Shown piece after piece: positions 1 to 9,036 of a stretch of 64,000 nt of DNA. The position numbers and the translations under genes are program-made. How positions within the stretch are numbered: position 1 is the first letter of the stretch; each line of letters opens with the position of its first letter. This DNA comes from Lonepinella koalarum. GTDB lineage: Bacteria > Pseudomonadota > Gammaproteobacteria > Enterobacterales > Pasteurellaceae. Below the pieces are notes generated by a model. It did no database searches. It saw only the letters and a list, made by a program, of their open reading frames with translations, and was not told the origin of the DNA. The stretch is from assembly GCF_004565475.1 (NCBI RefSeq), contig NZ_SRHX01000004.1, forward strand, positions 1 to 64,000, in the 5' to 3' direction.

Positions 1-152
<152 letters not shown>

Positions 153-471
153 TTTTTATGTCAAGTGATTTTCTCAAACAAAAATAGTGGCATATTTTAA
201 CATATTTTGCTGTGAAGTCATTTGTTTTATGGTAAAAAACAGTAAGAATGCCCTATCAATTTCATTGGCTCTGCCTCACTTTCAAGCGACAAAAAAACCG
301 CCCTAAAACTTCGCCGCAACATTTCCACATCTGGCGGGTTAAGGATGGGTGAACGGATATATCTACATCTACGATTTTAATAAAATTTTACCTTTACCAC
401 GCTAAAACATGGAGTAAAAGCAAAAAATCAGTTAAAATCAACCGCACTTTAACTTAAAAATAGACAATCCT
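153..471. other. intergenic stretch without recognisable gene
   Basis: About 320 bases between the repeat and ispB. Short frames are interrupted by stops and I recognise no product. The only clear element is an uptake signal (ACCGCACTT) at 441-449, about 20 bases before the ispB start. The ispB promoter should lie here but I see no convincing -35/-10 pair. Confidence 0.5.
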
Positions 472-1461
472 ATGCAGAACGATTTAATGGATCAACAGGC
501 TATCCACCACTTAATTGATGCGGATATGCAAAAAGTCAATGAAGAAATTTTAGCACAACTTAATTCTTCTGATGTACCTTTAATTAACCAACTCGGTATT
601 TATATTATTCAAGGTGGTGGCAAGCGTATCCGTCCGACAATTGCCTTATTAGCGGCTCGTGCGGTCAATTATCAAGGAGAGCTCATGCCTACTTGTGCGA
701 CCTTTATTGAATTTATCCATACGGCCAGTTTATTGCATGATGATGTAGTGGATGAATCCGAACTGCGTCGAGGTAAACCCACTGCAAACGCTACTTTTGG
801 CAATGCTGCCAGCGTGTTAGTGGGGGATTTTATTTATACCCGCGCATTTCAATTAATGGCGAAATTAAAATCGCTTAAAATGTTACAAATTATGTCCGAT
901 GCGACAAATGTATTAGCCGAAGGTGAAGTACAACAATTAATGAACGTGCATGATCCGGATACTACCGAACAAAATTACCTGAAAGTTATTTATCGCAAAA
1001 CCGCTCGTTTATTTGAAGTATCTGCTCAATCGGCAGCGGTATTGTCTAATGCTAGTGCAGAAATTGAGTTAGCTTTACAATCCTATGGTCGTTATGTGGG
1101 TACCGCATTTCAATTAATCGACGATATTTTAGATTATAGTGCCAATGCAGTGGAATTAGGCAAAAATATTGGTGATGATTTAGCCGAAGGTAAACCGACC
1201 TTACCTTTATTACACGCCATGCAACATGGTTCACCGAACCAAAGAGAATTGATTCGCAATGCAATTTTAGAGGGGGGAAAACGAGATATTATTGATGATG
1301 TATTGGCTATTATGGCAGAACATCGATCGCTTGATTATGCGATGGCAAGAGCAAAACAAGAGGCACAAAAAGCGGTAGATGCCATTGCTATTTTACCTGA
1401 AAATATATATAAACAAGCCTTAATTTCATTAGCTTATTTATCCGTAGATAGAACTTATTAA
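472..1461 (+). CDS. ispB: octaprenyl diphosphate synthase
   Basis: Trans-polyprenyl diphosphate synthase that extends farnesyl diphosphate with isopentenyl units to make the side chain of quinones; cytosolic. The 329-residue protein shows the GGGKRIRP motif near residue 48, the first aspartate-rich motif DDVVD at 90-94 and the second DDILD at 217-221, with FQLIDD before it. It aligns almost end to end with E. coli IspB from memory. The start is uncertain: no good ribosome binding site precedes the ATG at 472, and a second ATG lies at 490. queH follows after 2 bases, so the two are probably co-transcribed. The menaquinone genes elsewhere in this window would use its product. Confidence 0.95.
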   Translation: MQNDLMDQQAIHHLIDADMQKVNEEILAQLNSSDVPLINQLGIYIIQGGGKRIRPTIALLAARAVNYQGELMPTCATFIEFIHTASLLHDDVVDESELRRGKPTANATFGNAASVLVGDFIYTRAFQLMAKLKSLKMLQIMSDATNVLAEGEVQQLMNVHDPDTTEQNYLKVIYRKTARLFEVSAQSAAVLSNASAEIELALQSYGRYVGTAFQLIDDILDYSANAVELGKNIGDDLAEGKPTLPLLHAMQHGSPNQRELIRNAILEGGKRDIIDDVLAIMAEHRSLDYAMARAKQEAQKAVDAIAILPENIYKQALISLAYLSVDRTY

Positions 1462-1463
1462 AG

Positions 1464-2195
1464 ATGACTAAAACTAACACAACATTTGAATTTCAACCCA
1501 AACAAAGAAAGCGTAAGGAAAAAAAAGATCCGAACGCCCCTTTTGTTCGCCCTAAATTAGATCTGCCACAAGGACACAAAAAATTGTTACTCCATTCCTG
1601 TTGTGCCCCTTGTTCAGGCGAAGTCATGGAAGCCATTTTGGCATCAGGGATTGAATTTACCATTTATTTTTATAACCCCAATATTCATCCATTAAAAGAA
1701 TATATGATCCGCAAAGAAGAGAATATTCGCTTTGCCGAAAAGCATAACATCCCCTTTATTGATGTGGATGATGACTACGAAAATGACCGCAAAACTTGGT
1801 TCAAAAAAGCCGAAGGCATGGAATGGGAACCCGAACGTGGCATCCGTTGCACCATGTGCTTTGATATGCGTTTTGAAAAAGCCGCTCAATATGCACATGA
1901 AAATGGTTTTCCTGTGTTCACTAGCTGTTTAGGCATTTCTCGTTGGAAAGATATGAATCAAATCAACAACTGCGGACACCGTGCCGCCAGCCATTATGAT
2001 GACGTGGTGTATTGGGATTACAACTGGCGAAAAGGCGGCGGCTCCGCTCGCATGATTGAAATTAGTAAGCGTGAACGTTTCTATCAACAAGAATATTGCG
2101 GCTGCGTGTATTCCTTACGTGACAGCAATAAATGGCGGTTAGAAACAGGGCGTGAACGGATTGAGATTGGGAAGTTATATTACTCGCCTGATTAA
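1464..2195 (+). CDS. queH: epoxyqueuosine reductase QueH
   Basis: QueH (DUF208) family, which carries out the last step of tRNA queuosine synthesis, reducing epoxyqueuosine to queuosine; a cobalamin-independent alternative to QueG. Visible family features are the Cys-Cys motif SCCAPCSGE with Cys46, Cys47 and Cys50, a second pair in RCTMCFD and a third in EYCGCVY, which bind a [4Fe-4S] cluster and an extra metal in the family. A basic, lysine-rich N-terminal tail of about 25 residues precedes the domain. It starts 2 bases after ispB and is followed by a strong terminator, so ispB-queH forms a two-gene unit as in H. influenzae. Confidence 0.9.
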   Translation: MTKTNTTFEFQPKQRKRKEKKDPNAPFVRPKLDLPQGHKKLLLHSCCAPCSGEVMEAILASGIEFTIYFYNPNIHPLKEYMIRKEENIRFAEKHNIPFIDVDDDYENDRKTWFKKAEGMEWEPERGIRCTMCFDMRFEKAAQYAHENGFPVFTSCLGISRWKDMNQINNCGHRAASHYDDVVYWDYNWRKGGGSARMIEISKRERFYQQEYCGCVYSLRDSNKWRLETGRERIEIGKLYYSPD

Positions 2196-2211
2196 AACGT
2201 GTAAAATCTTC

Positions 2212-2248
2212 AAAAAAGCCCCGCAGTTTTAAACCGCGGGGCTTTTTT
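2212..2248. terminator. bidirectional intrinsic terminator
   Basis: A 10-bp perfect stem (AAAGCCCCGC at 2215-2224 with GCGGGGCTTT at 2236-2245) flanked by A and T runs. It ends ispB-queH on the plus strand and can also end the higBA remnant on the minus strand. Confidence 0.9.
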
Positions 2249-2256
2249 GTGCATTT

Positions 2257-2553
2257 TTAGCTATAAACTGAAGCATTAAACACGGGTGTAACCTGTTGGT
2301 ACGTCACATTTTTTCCGTGCCTTGCTTGCCATAAATCGTATTTATTTTGTAATTTTAACCATAATTCATCGTGCGTGCTAAAAGCTTTGCTTAAACGCAA
2401 GGACATTTCCGCTGAAATCCCTTTCTTGCCCTTTAAAATCTGGCTTAACTCTGAACGTGGTACACCTAAATGCTTCGCCATCTCCGTTACGCTAATATCG
2501 CCCATATACTCTTTTAAAATTCTGCCTGGGTGGGGCGGATTGTACATTTCCAT
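2257..2553 (-). CDS. higA: HigA-type antitoxin (helix-turn-helix)
   Basis: A 98-residue HigA/VapI-family antitoxin of a type II toxin-antitoxin module. The opening NPPHPGRILKEYM is the family hallmark, and the central SVTEMAKHLGVPRSELSQIL is the helix-turn-helix that binds the operator and represses the module. The C-terminal third (after about residue 75) is poorly conserved. The cognate higB toxin lies directly upstream but is truncated at its 5' end, so this antitoxin probably has no active partner here, though it could act on another HigB in the genome. It sits between queH and mpl. Confidence 0.85.
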   Translation of the reverse strand: MEMYNPPHPGRILKEYMGDISVTEMAKHLGVPRSELSQILKGKKGISAEMSLRLSKAFSTHDELWLKLQNKYDLWQARHGKNVTYQQVTPVFNASVYS

Positions 2554-2564
2554 TTTTCGACTCC

Positions 2565-2750
2565 CTAATGATAATCTTGATAATCAACAATTTCGGCATC
2601 TTCGCCGTTAAATCTGAAGGTCAAACGCCAATTTCCACTAACAGAAATCGCCCAATATCCTTTTAAATCCCCTTTTAATGGATGCAGTTTCCAACTTGGA
2701 ATGTCCATATCTAAAGCGGATTTAGCAATAGGTAAAATCGCGGTGCTTTT
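2565..2750 (-). pseudogene. higB: 5'-truncated higB toxin remnant
   Basis: The frame ending 11 bases upstream of higA encodes the C-terminal half of a HigB/RelE-fold toxin: WKLHPLKGDLKGYW, VSGNWRLTF and a terminal DYQDYH are all family signatures. HigB is normally about 92 residues; here the frame is closed by a TAA at 2751-2753 and only about 61 codons are open, 47 from an internal ATG at 2708. The N-terminal part is missing, and mpl ends at 2762, so the deletion junction lies against mpl. The remaining piece lacks the first helices needed for ribosome-dependent mRNA cleavage, so activity is unlikely. Confidence 0.8.
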
Positions 2751-2761
2751 TTATGCTGTTT

Positions 2762-4126
2762 TTACTTCGCCAACTTATCCAACAACTTCTGATGAATTCC
2801 CCCAAAACTGCCATTTGACATGACTAAAATATGATCTGTTGGTTGGGCTTCTGCTATCACAAAATCTACCAATTTCTCTACATTTGCTGCCCATTTGACA
2901 GGCTGTACACAATCGGCAGCAATTTCGGCGACTTCCCATGGAATATTATCAGGTTGCAATAAGAATACGTTATCAGCTCGCACTAACGCAGGTGCAATTT
3001 CATTTTTATGATGCCCCATTTTCATGGTATTCGAACGAGGTTCTAATACCGCTAAAATACGTACCCCACCACCGACTTTGTCACGCAGTGCGGTCAATGT
3101 TGCTTGAATTTCTGTTGGATGATGGGCAAAGTCATCATAAACCGTCACGCCGTTTACCGTCCCCTTTACTTCTAAACGACGTTTAGCATTCACAAAAGTG
3201 GTCAAGGCTTGAGCGGCATTTTGCACTGAAATACCTGCGTGATGAGCGGCAGCAATCGCCATTAAGGCATTGTGCATATTATGTTGCCCCACAATATTCC
3301 ATTGCACTTCAGCAGCTTTTTCACCTTTATGATAGACCGCAAAATGCGTGCAATCATGGCTAATCCGTTCGGCATACCATTCTTGATCTTTACCTAAACA
3401 TTGTTGCTCACACCAACAGCCCATTTCTAAGGTTTGTTTAACACTTTGTTCATCTGCCTCTGAAAGTATTAAGCCTGATTGTGGCATGGTACGAATCATG
3501 TGATGAAACTGACGTTGAATCGCTTGTATATCATCAAAAATATCCGCATGATCAAAACCGATGTTATTGATAATTAAAGTTTTTGGATTATAATGTACAA
3601 ATTTAGAACGCTTATCAAAGAAAGCGGTATCATATTCATCGGCTTCAATCACAAAATAAGGACTGTTGGTAAAACGGGCGGAAACGCCGAAATTGCCTGC
3701 GATACCGCCGATTAAGAAACTCGGATTTAAACCGTTTTGTTCCAAAATCCAAGTGAGCATGCCTGTGGTGGTGGTTTTGCCATGGGTACCTGATACGGCG
3801 AATACCCAACGATTACGCAATAAATGATCATGTAACCATTGTGGACCTGATGTGAACGGAAGTTGATTTTCTAACACATATTCTACACAAGGATTACCAC
3901 GTTTCATGGCATTTCCAATAATCACTATATCGGGAGCGGGTTGTAATTGTGAGACGTCAAAATGGGGAATAATCTCAATACCACTTTGTTGTAAAAATGT
4001 TGACATTGGTGGATAAACGTTAGTATCAGATCCTGTGACATGATAGCCCATTTGTTTAGCAATGATGGCGACTCCCCCCATAAAAGTACCACACACACCT
4101 AAAATATGAATATGTTGTTTTGTCAT
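2762..4126 (-). CDS. mpl: murein tripeptide ligase Mpl
   Basis: UDP-N-acetylmuramate:L-alanyl-gamma-D-glutamyl-meso-diaminopimelate ligase, which reattaches the recycled murein tripeptide to UDP-MurNAc in the cytosol. Of the Mur ligase family: N-terminal nucleotide-binding domain (HILGVCGTFMGG near residue 7), ATP-binding loop GTHGKTTT at 113-120, and the central EADEYD motif. At 454 residues it has the family length. It is divergent from fbp across about 200 bases, and the gene end abuts the higB remnant. ampD, another cell-wall recycling gene, lies 23 kb away in this window. Confidence 0.95.
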   Translation of the reverse strand: MTKQHIHILGVCGTFMGGVAIIAKQMGYHVTGSDTNVYPPMSTFLQQSGIEIIPHFDVSQLQPAPDIVIIGNAMKRGNPCVEYVLENQLPFTSGPQWLHDHLLRNRWVFAVSGTHGKTTTTGMLTWILEQNGLNPSFLIGGIAGNFGVSARFTNSPYFVIEADEYDTAFFDKRSKFVHYNPKTLIINNIGFDHADIFDDIQAIQRQFHHMIRTMPQSGLILSEADEQSVKQTLEMGCWCEQQCLGKDQEWYAERISHDCTHFAVYHKGEKAAEVQWNIVGQHNMHNALMAIAAAHHAGISVQNAAQALTTFVNAKRRLEVKGTVNGVTVYDDFAHHPTEIQATLTALRDKVGGGVRILAVLEPRSNTMKMGHHKNEIAPALVRADNVFLLQPDNIPWEVAEIAADCVQPVKWAANVEKLVDFVIAEAQPTDHILVMSNGSFGGIHQKLLDKLAK

Positions 4127-4172
4127 TTTTTGCTCTTAATCTTATTGAAAATAGACAAATAATAGGAAAATT

Positions 4173-4188
4173 TGTGCGTTAGATCACA
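4173..4188. promoter_or_regulatory. possible CRP site between mpl and fbp
   Basis: TGTGC-N6-TCACA matches the TGTGA-N6-TCACA consensus at 9 of 10 half-site bases. It sits about 47 bases upstream of the mpl ATG and 135 upstream of the fbp ATG. Control of fbp by carbon state would make sense, but the site is untested. Confidence 0.45.
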
Positions 4189-4322
4189 TATTTGAATATT
4201 TGTCATGTTGATAAAAAAGTAATATTGTTATCATAATCCAAGTTTATGACGCCGTCTAGCAAGAAAGTGCGGCGAAAATTTGACGATTTTTTTAATATGA
4301 CACAAACAAACAGAGATTAACT

Positions 4323-5330
4323 ATGAAAACCCTAGATGCCTTTATTATTGAAAAGCAAGCCGAATATCCCAATGCCAAAGGGGCATTATCTGGTATTCTT
4401 TCTTCCATTCGTTTAGTTGCCAAAGTCATTCACCGAGACATTAACCGAGCAGGTTTAACCAATGATATTTTAGGCTATGCTGGCAATCAAAATGTGCAAG
4501 GTGAAAGCCAAATGAAGTTAGATATTATTGCCAATGACACGTTCAAACATGCTTTAATGGCACGTGAAGATGTCGCGGGTTTTGCATCCGAAGAAGAAGA
4601 TGAGTTTATTATTTTTGATACCGAACGTGGGCGTAACGCACGTTATATTATTTTAACCGATCCCCTTGACGGCTCATCAAATATTGATGTGAATGTCTCT
4701 GTGGGTACCATTTTCTCCATTTATCGTCGTGTTTCACCACTTGGCTCACCGGTCACTTTAGAAGACTTTATGCAGCCCGGTAATAAACAGGTAGCGTCGG
4801 GCTATGTGGTATATGGTTCTTCCACCATGTTGGTTTATACCACTGGCAATGGTGTGAACGGTTTCACCTACGACCCAACTTTAGGTGAATTTTGTCTTTC
4901 CCATGAAAACTTCCAAATGCCACATAATGGCAAAATTTATTCCATTAACGAAGGGCAATATCTGAAATTCCCAATGGGTGTGAAAAAATATATTAAATAT
5001 TGTCAAGAAGAAGATGCGGCAACGCAACGCCCTTATGCCTCTCGTTATATCGGCTCGCTGGTGTCAGATTTCCATCGCAATATGCTCAAGGGGGGGATTT
5101 ATATCTACCCAAGTGCCACCACCTACCCTAACGGCAAACTTCGCCTACTTTATGAGGGCAATCCAATGGCATTTTTAGCGGAACAAGCTGGAGGATTAGC
5201 CAGTGATGGTTATCGCCGTATTTTAGATATTCAACCAACAGAATTACACCAACGTGTGCCATTATTTATCGGTTCAAAAGATATGGTAGAAAAAGCTCAA
5301 GAATTTATGACAGAATATAAAGATGCTTGA
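4323..5330 (+). CDS. fbp: fructose-1,6-bisphosphatase class 1
   Basis: Hydrolyses fructose 1,6-bisphosphate to fructose 6-phosphate in gluconeogenesis; cytosolic. Family signatures: FASEEED around residue 87, the metal-binding [12 protein letters not shown] at about 111-122, and GGIYIYPS near residue 257. The length of 335 residues is typical. It is transcribed divergently from mpl; a candidate CRP site lies in the shared upstream region. The gene ends 82 bases before gloA. Confidence 0.95.
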   Translation: MKTLDAFIIEKQAEYPNAKGALSGILSSIRLVAKVIHRDINRAGLTNDILGYAGNQNVQGESQMKLDIIANDTFKHALMAREDVAGFASEEEDEFIIFDTERGRNARYIILTDPLDGSSNIDVNVSVGTIFSIYRRVSPLGSPVTLEDFMQPGNKQVASGYVVYGSSTMLVYTTGNGVNGFTYDPTLGEFCLSHENFQMPHNGKIYSINEGQYLKFPMGVKKYIKYCQEEDAATQRPYASRYIGSLVSDFHRNMLKGGIYIYPSATTYPNGKLRLLYEGNPMAFLAEQAGGLASDGYRRILDIQPTELHQRVPLFIGSKDMVEKAQEFMTEYKDA

Positions 5331-5412
5331 TTCACCATTGATTAAAACCTGATTTTTATTGAAATTTGTGGCATAATTGTCACAAATTTTTATTTTAACA
5401 GAAGGAAAGATC

Positions 5413-5820
5413 ATGCGAATTTTACATACCATGTTACGAGTAGGTAACTTAGAACGTTCTATTAAATTTTATCAAGATGTTTTAGGCATGCGTTTATTGC
5501 GTACTAGCGAAAATCCAGAATATAAATATTCGCTTGCTTTTTTAGGTTACGCGGATGAAGACGAATCTGCGGTTATTGAATTAACTTACAATTGGGGCGT
5601 AACAGAATACGAGCTTGGTACTGCTTACGGACATATTGCTATCGGCGTAGATGATATTTATGCTACTTGTGAAGCGGTGAAACAAGCTGGGGGAAAAGTC
5701 ACCCGTGAACCCGGTCCAGTGAAAGGTGGCACCACCGTGATTGCTTTTGTCGAAGATCCAGACGGTTATAAAATTGAATTTATCGAAAATAAAAATGCGA
5801 AATCCGCATTAGGTAATTAA
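5413..5820 (+). CDS. gloA: lactoylglutathione lyase (glyoxalase I)
   Basis: Converts the hemithioacetal of methylglyoxal and glutathione to S-lactoylglutathione. The 135-residue protein carries all four expected metal ligands: His5, Glu56, His74 and Glu122. I start it at 5413, preceded by AGGAAAG, because the protein then begins MRILHTML like its homologues; an upstream in-frame ATG at 5377 would add 12 unrelated residues. rnt follows after 10 bases, a pairing I recall from H. influenzae. Confidence 0.95.
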   Translation: MRILHTMLRVGNLERSIKFYQDVLGMRLLRTSENPEYKYSLAFLGYADEDESAVIELTYNWGVTEYELGTAYGHIAIGVDDIYATCEAVKQAGGKVTREPGPVKGGTTVIAFVEDPDGYKIEFIENKNAKSALGN

Positions 5821-5830
5821 GTTTTATTTT

Positions 5831-6490
5831 ATGACAGAAGAAAATAAAACCGCGGATGCCAACCTACTCAAAAATCGCTTTCGTGGTTATTACCCAGTGA
5901 TTATTGATGTGGAAACCGCAGGCTTAAATTACCAAACCGATGCTTTATTAGAATTAGCCGCTATCACACTAAAAATGAACGATCAAGGTTTGCTCGAACA
6001 AGATCAAACCTATCATTGTCATATTAAGCCTTTTGACGGTGCATTAATTAACCCCGATTGCATGAAAATCAATGGTATTGATTTAGACAATCCATTGCGT
6101 CAAGCTGTCGCTATTGCGGAATTAGATGCTATTACTGGCTTATTCCAAATGGTACGTCGCGGGCAAAAACAAGCAGATTGTCAACGTTCTATTATTGTGG
6201 CACATAATGCGGCTTTTGATCAGGGCTTTTTAATGGCAGCAGCAGCACGTACTGGGATAAAACGAAATCCTTTCCATCCGTTTAGTACTATGGATACCGC
6301 CAGTTTAAGTGGGTTAATGTTCGGACAAACTGTCTTAGTCAAGGCTTGCCAAGTGGCAAACATTCCCTTTGACAATAAACAAGCACATTCGGCTTTATAT
6401 GATACCGAACGTACCGCAGCATTGTTTTGCTATATGGTGAATCATCTTAAACAGCTTGGTGGTTTTCCCCATATTGCTGCTACAGAATAA
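5831..6490 (+). CDS. rnt: ribonuclease T
   Basis: DEDDh-family 3'-5' exoribonuclease that trims tRNA and other stable RNA 3' ends. Catalytic residues are visible in order: Asp26 and Glu28 (IIDVETAG), Asp130 (HNAAFD), His186 and Asp191 (HSALYDTE). The 219-residue length is normal. It follows gloA closely and is probably in the same transcript. Confidence 0.95.
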   Translation: MTEENKTADANLLKNRFRGYYPVIIDVETAGLNYQTDALLELAAITLKMNDQGLLEQDQTYHCHIKPFDGALINPDCMKINGIDLDNPLRQAVAIAELDAITGLFQMVRRGQKQADCQRSIIVAHNAAFDQGFLMAAAARTGIKRNPFHPFSTMDTASLSGLMFGQTVLVKACQVANIPFDNKQAHSALYDTERTAALFCYMVNHLKQLGGFPHIAATE

Positions 6491-6506
6491 AAAATTATTA
6501 TTTTTC

Positions 6507-6554
6507 ACCGCACTTTATTGAATATTTATCATTTAATTCATAAAAGTGCGCTTA
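6507..6554. terminator. possible uptake-signal-based terminator
   Basis: A perfect uptake signal (ACCGCACTT at 6507) is followed about 30 bases later by its near complement AAAAGTGCGC. The pair can form a stem after rnt; the second copy has a mismatch in the core, so termination would be weak. Confidence 0.4.
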
Positions 6555-6641
6555 TTTTTATAAAAATTTTCCACTTTCTCTAGACAATTTCATTTTTTTT
6601 AGTACATTTAAATACTCATTATTTACCTAAGGACATAATAT

Positions 6642-7997
6642 ATGCTAACGAATCCTGTTGTCATCTCCATTATCGTATTGCTCATGTTGAGTTTATTACG
6701 TATTAACGTCGTGATTGCTTTAGTTATTTCTGCACTGACTGCGGGATTAACGGGTAGTCTCGGACTTTCCAAAACCATTGAAGTCTTTACCGGAGGCTTA
6801 GGCGGTGGTGCTGAAGTAGCCATGAACTACGCTATTTTGGGTGCCTTTGCGGTGGCTATTTCTAAATCTGGTATTACCGATTTACTGGCGTTCAAAGTGA
6901 TTAAGCGTCTTGGCAAACAGCCAAGTGGCAGCTCTGTAGCGGGGTTTAAATATTTTACCCTTGCCGTTTTACTGGCATTTGCTATTTCATCTCAAAACTT
7001 ACTCCCTGTACATATTGCTTTTATTCCGATTGTGGTGCCGCCGTTATTAAGCATTTTTAACCGCTTAAAACTCGATCGTCGTGCGGTAGCTTGTGTATTA
7101 ACCTTTGGCTTAACCGCAACTTATATGTTATTACCCGTGGGTTTTGGTAAAATCTTTATTGAAAGTATTTTGGTTAAAAATATCAATGAAGTCGGTGCAT
7201 CATTAGGCGTTCATACTAATGTTGCTCAAGTCTCTATGGCAATGGCAATTCCTGTCATTGGCATGATTTTAGGCTTATTATTTGCTATTTTTGTGAGCTA
7301 TCGCAAACCAAGAGAATATGTGGTGACGATGGCTGAACCGACCACTGCAGACATTGAGCAGCATATTGCCAATATCAAACCCTTTCATGCTTGGGTGAGT
7401 GTAGCTGCAATTGTAGTAACTTTTGCCTTACAATTATTTACCAGTTCAACCATTATCGGTGGTTTAGCCGGTTTAATTATCTTTGCAGTGTGTGGTATCT
7501 TCCGGTTAAAAGAAAGCAATGATATTTTCCAACAAGGCTTACGTCTGATGGCAATGATCGGCTTTGTGATGATTGCTGCATCGGGGTTCGCTAATGTGAT
7601 TAACGAAACCGGTGGCGTAACACAGCTAGTAGAAGTTTTTAGCCAAGGTCTTGGACAAGATAATAAAGGACTCACCGCATTCTTAATGTTATTAGTGGGA
7701 TTATTTATCACCATGGGTATCGGTTCATCATTCTCTACAGTACCGATTATCACGTCCATTTATGTGCCATTATGTATTGCAGTAGGTTTCTCGCCATTAG
7801 CCACGGTTTCTATCGTAGGTGTAGCCGCTGCCTTAGGGGATGCTGGTTCACCAGCATCTGATTCAACCTTGGGACCTACCTCTGGTTTAAATGTGGACGG
7901 CAAACACGATCATATTTGGGACAGTGTCGTGCCAACGTTCTTGCACTACAATATTCCATTAATTGTATTCGGTTGGATTGCTGCCATGATACTCTAA
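6642..7997 (+). CDS. Na+/H+ antiporter-family membrane protein
   Basis: A 451-residue polytopic inner-membrane protein with about 10-12 hydrophobic segments, resembling the Na+/H+ antiporter family (YuiF/HI0325-like). Features include a glycine-rich loop [19 protein letters not shown] near residue 50 and a conserved [19 protein letters not shown] near residue 400. The substrate is not known from sequence; relatives have been proposed as antiporters or amino acid permeases. It follows rnt after a 150-base gap with its own upstream region, and is followed by a C5/G5 hairpin before priC. Confidence 0.75.
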   Translation: MLTNPVVISIIVLLMLSLLRINVVIALVISALTAGLTGSLGLSKTIEVFTGGLGGGAEVAMNYAILGAFAVAISKSGITDLLAFKVIKRLGKQPSGSSVAGFKYFTLAVLLAFAISSQNLLPVHIAFIPIVVPPLLSIFNRLKLDRRAVACVLTFGLTATYMLLPVGFGKIFIESILVKNINEVGASLGVHTNVAQVSMAMAIPVIGMILGLLFAIFVSYRKPREYVVTMAEPTTADIEQHIANIKPFHAWVSVAAIVVTFALQLFTSSTIIGGLAGLIIFAVCGIFRLKESNDIFQQGLRLMAMIGFVMIAASGFANVINETGGVTQLVEVFSQGLGQDNKGLTAFLMLLVGLFITMGIGSSFSTVPIITSIYVPLCIAVGFSPLATVSIVGVAAALGDAGSPASDSTLGPTSGLNVDGKHDHIWDSVVPTFLHYNIPLIVFGWIAAMIL

Positions 7998-8006
7998 TTA
8001 ACCCTG

Positions 8007-8027
8007 CTCCCCCTAAATAGTAGGGGG
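8007..8027. terminator. hairpin between antiporter gene and priC
   Basis: TCCCCCTA and TAGGGGGA form a short GC-rich hairpin in the 37-base gap. There is no long T run, so it may be only a weak terminator or may affect priC translation. Confidence 0.4.
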
Positions 8028-8034
8028 ATTTCCT

Positions 8035-8619
8035 ATGAAAAATATGAAAAATCACACCGCACTTTTAAACCAATTAAATCAATATATTATTGAGTTAGAG
8101 CAACACTATGCACATCTGAAACAGAAAACCCTTTATAATAAATTCGACCCGATGTTATTTAGTGAGAATTTTCAAACCGTTGATTTCTATTTGAATGAAA
8201 TGCAACAATGCTTACAGCAACTTCAGCGACTTGGCGAACAAGATAGGGTGCAATTTGTCTTTTTTAGTGAAAAATTGGTCTCTCAATATACCGCCTTACA
8301 AGACGCCATTCGATTACTACAAAAACCTAAAAGCGCGGTGGAAAATAAGCCGATTTTAAATAAACGCGATCAGTTACGCCAGCAAATTGAATTACTGCCA
8401 CCAAGAGAAAAATTAGTTAAATATTACGAAGCGCTACAAGCACTTAATGACAAACTTTATACGCAAGAAAATCAACTTAATCTTGCCTCATCCGATATGC
8501 AAAAAAAAGCAATTGAGCAACAAATCAACATCACTAAACAACGCCGTGAACGCTGTTTGAATGCTATTGAGTTGTTAGAGGAATATTTGGTGTTTAAGGA
8601 TAGTTTGGAAGATGATTAA
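8035..8619 (+). CDS. priC: primosomal replication protein PriC
   Basis: PriC (primosomal protein N'') helps reload the replicative helicase DnaB at stalled forks. The 194-residue protein is mostly helical and polar, with the segment FDPMLFSENFQTVDFYLNE resembling the N-terminal domain of E. coli PriC, and a basic C-terminal domain ending before residue 180. Similarity is modest, as is usual for PriC. A second ATG at 8044 is an alternative start. An uptake signal lies inside the first codons (8056). It is the last gene before the 101-bp repeat array. Confidence 0.75.
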   Translation: MKNMKNHTALLNQLNQYIIELEQHYAHLKQKTLYNKFDPMLFSENFQTVDFYLNEMQQCLQQLQRLGEQDRVQFVFFSEKLVSQYTALQDAIRLLQKPKSAVENKPILNKRDQLRQQIELLPPREKLVKYYEALQALNDKLYTQENQLNLASSDMQKKAIEQQINITKQRRERCLNAIELLEEYLVFKDSLEDD

Positions 8620-8632
8620 GCCCTGCACTTGC

Positions 8633-9036
8633 GTACAGGGCTAGGCATGATAACGATGCGCCGCATCTTAATATACACAGCTACGGCGTAGCGTAACTAT
8701 GCTTAACCTAGTACGTGAGTGCTAGGTTTTGACGTACAGGGCTAGGCATGATAACGATGCGCCGCATCTTAATATACACAGCTACGGAGTAGCGTGACTA
8801 TGCTTAACCTAGTACGTGAGTGCTAGGTTTTGACGTACAAGGCTAGGCATGATAACGATGCGCCGCATCTTGATATACACAGCTACGAAGTAGCGTAACT
8901 ATGCTTAACCTAGTACGTGAGTGCTAGGTTTTGACGTACAGGGCTAGGCATGGGAACGATGCTCCGCATCTTGATATACACAGCTACGGAGTAGCGTGAC
9001 TATGCTTAACCTAGTACGTGAGTGCTGGTTTTTGGT
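8633..9036. repeat. four tandem 101-bp repeats with nested hairpins
   Basis: Four head-to-tail copies begin at about 8633, 8734, 8835 and 8936. Each holds three inverted repeats: GATGC/GCATC with a 3-base loop, GCTAC/GTAGC with a 3-base loop, and AACCTAG/CTAGGTT with a 10-base loop. Most differences between copies fall in the loops of the first two hairpins (GCC or TCC; GGC, GGA or GAA) while the stems are unchanged. The last copy supplies the final codons and stop of panF. No ORF of note is present. Confidence 0.9.

Noticed and set aside
8633-9036. The tandem repeats as a CRISPR array or integron attC sites
   Set aside because: The units are contiguous with no unique spacers, no cas genes or integrase are nearby, and no gene cassettes lie between copies.
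8633-9036. The tandem repeats as tRNA-like genes
   Set aside because: No anticodon arm, T-loop GTTC(R)A motif or CCA end is present in the units.
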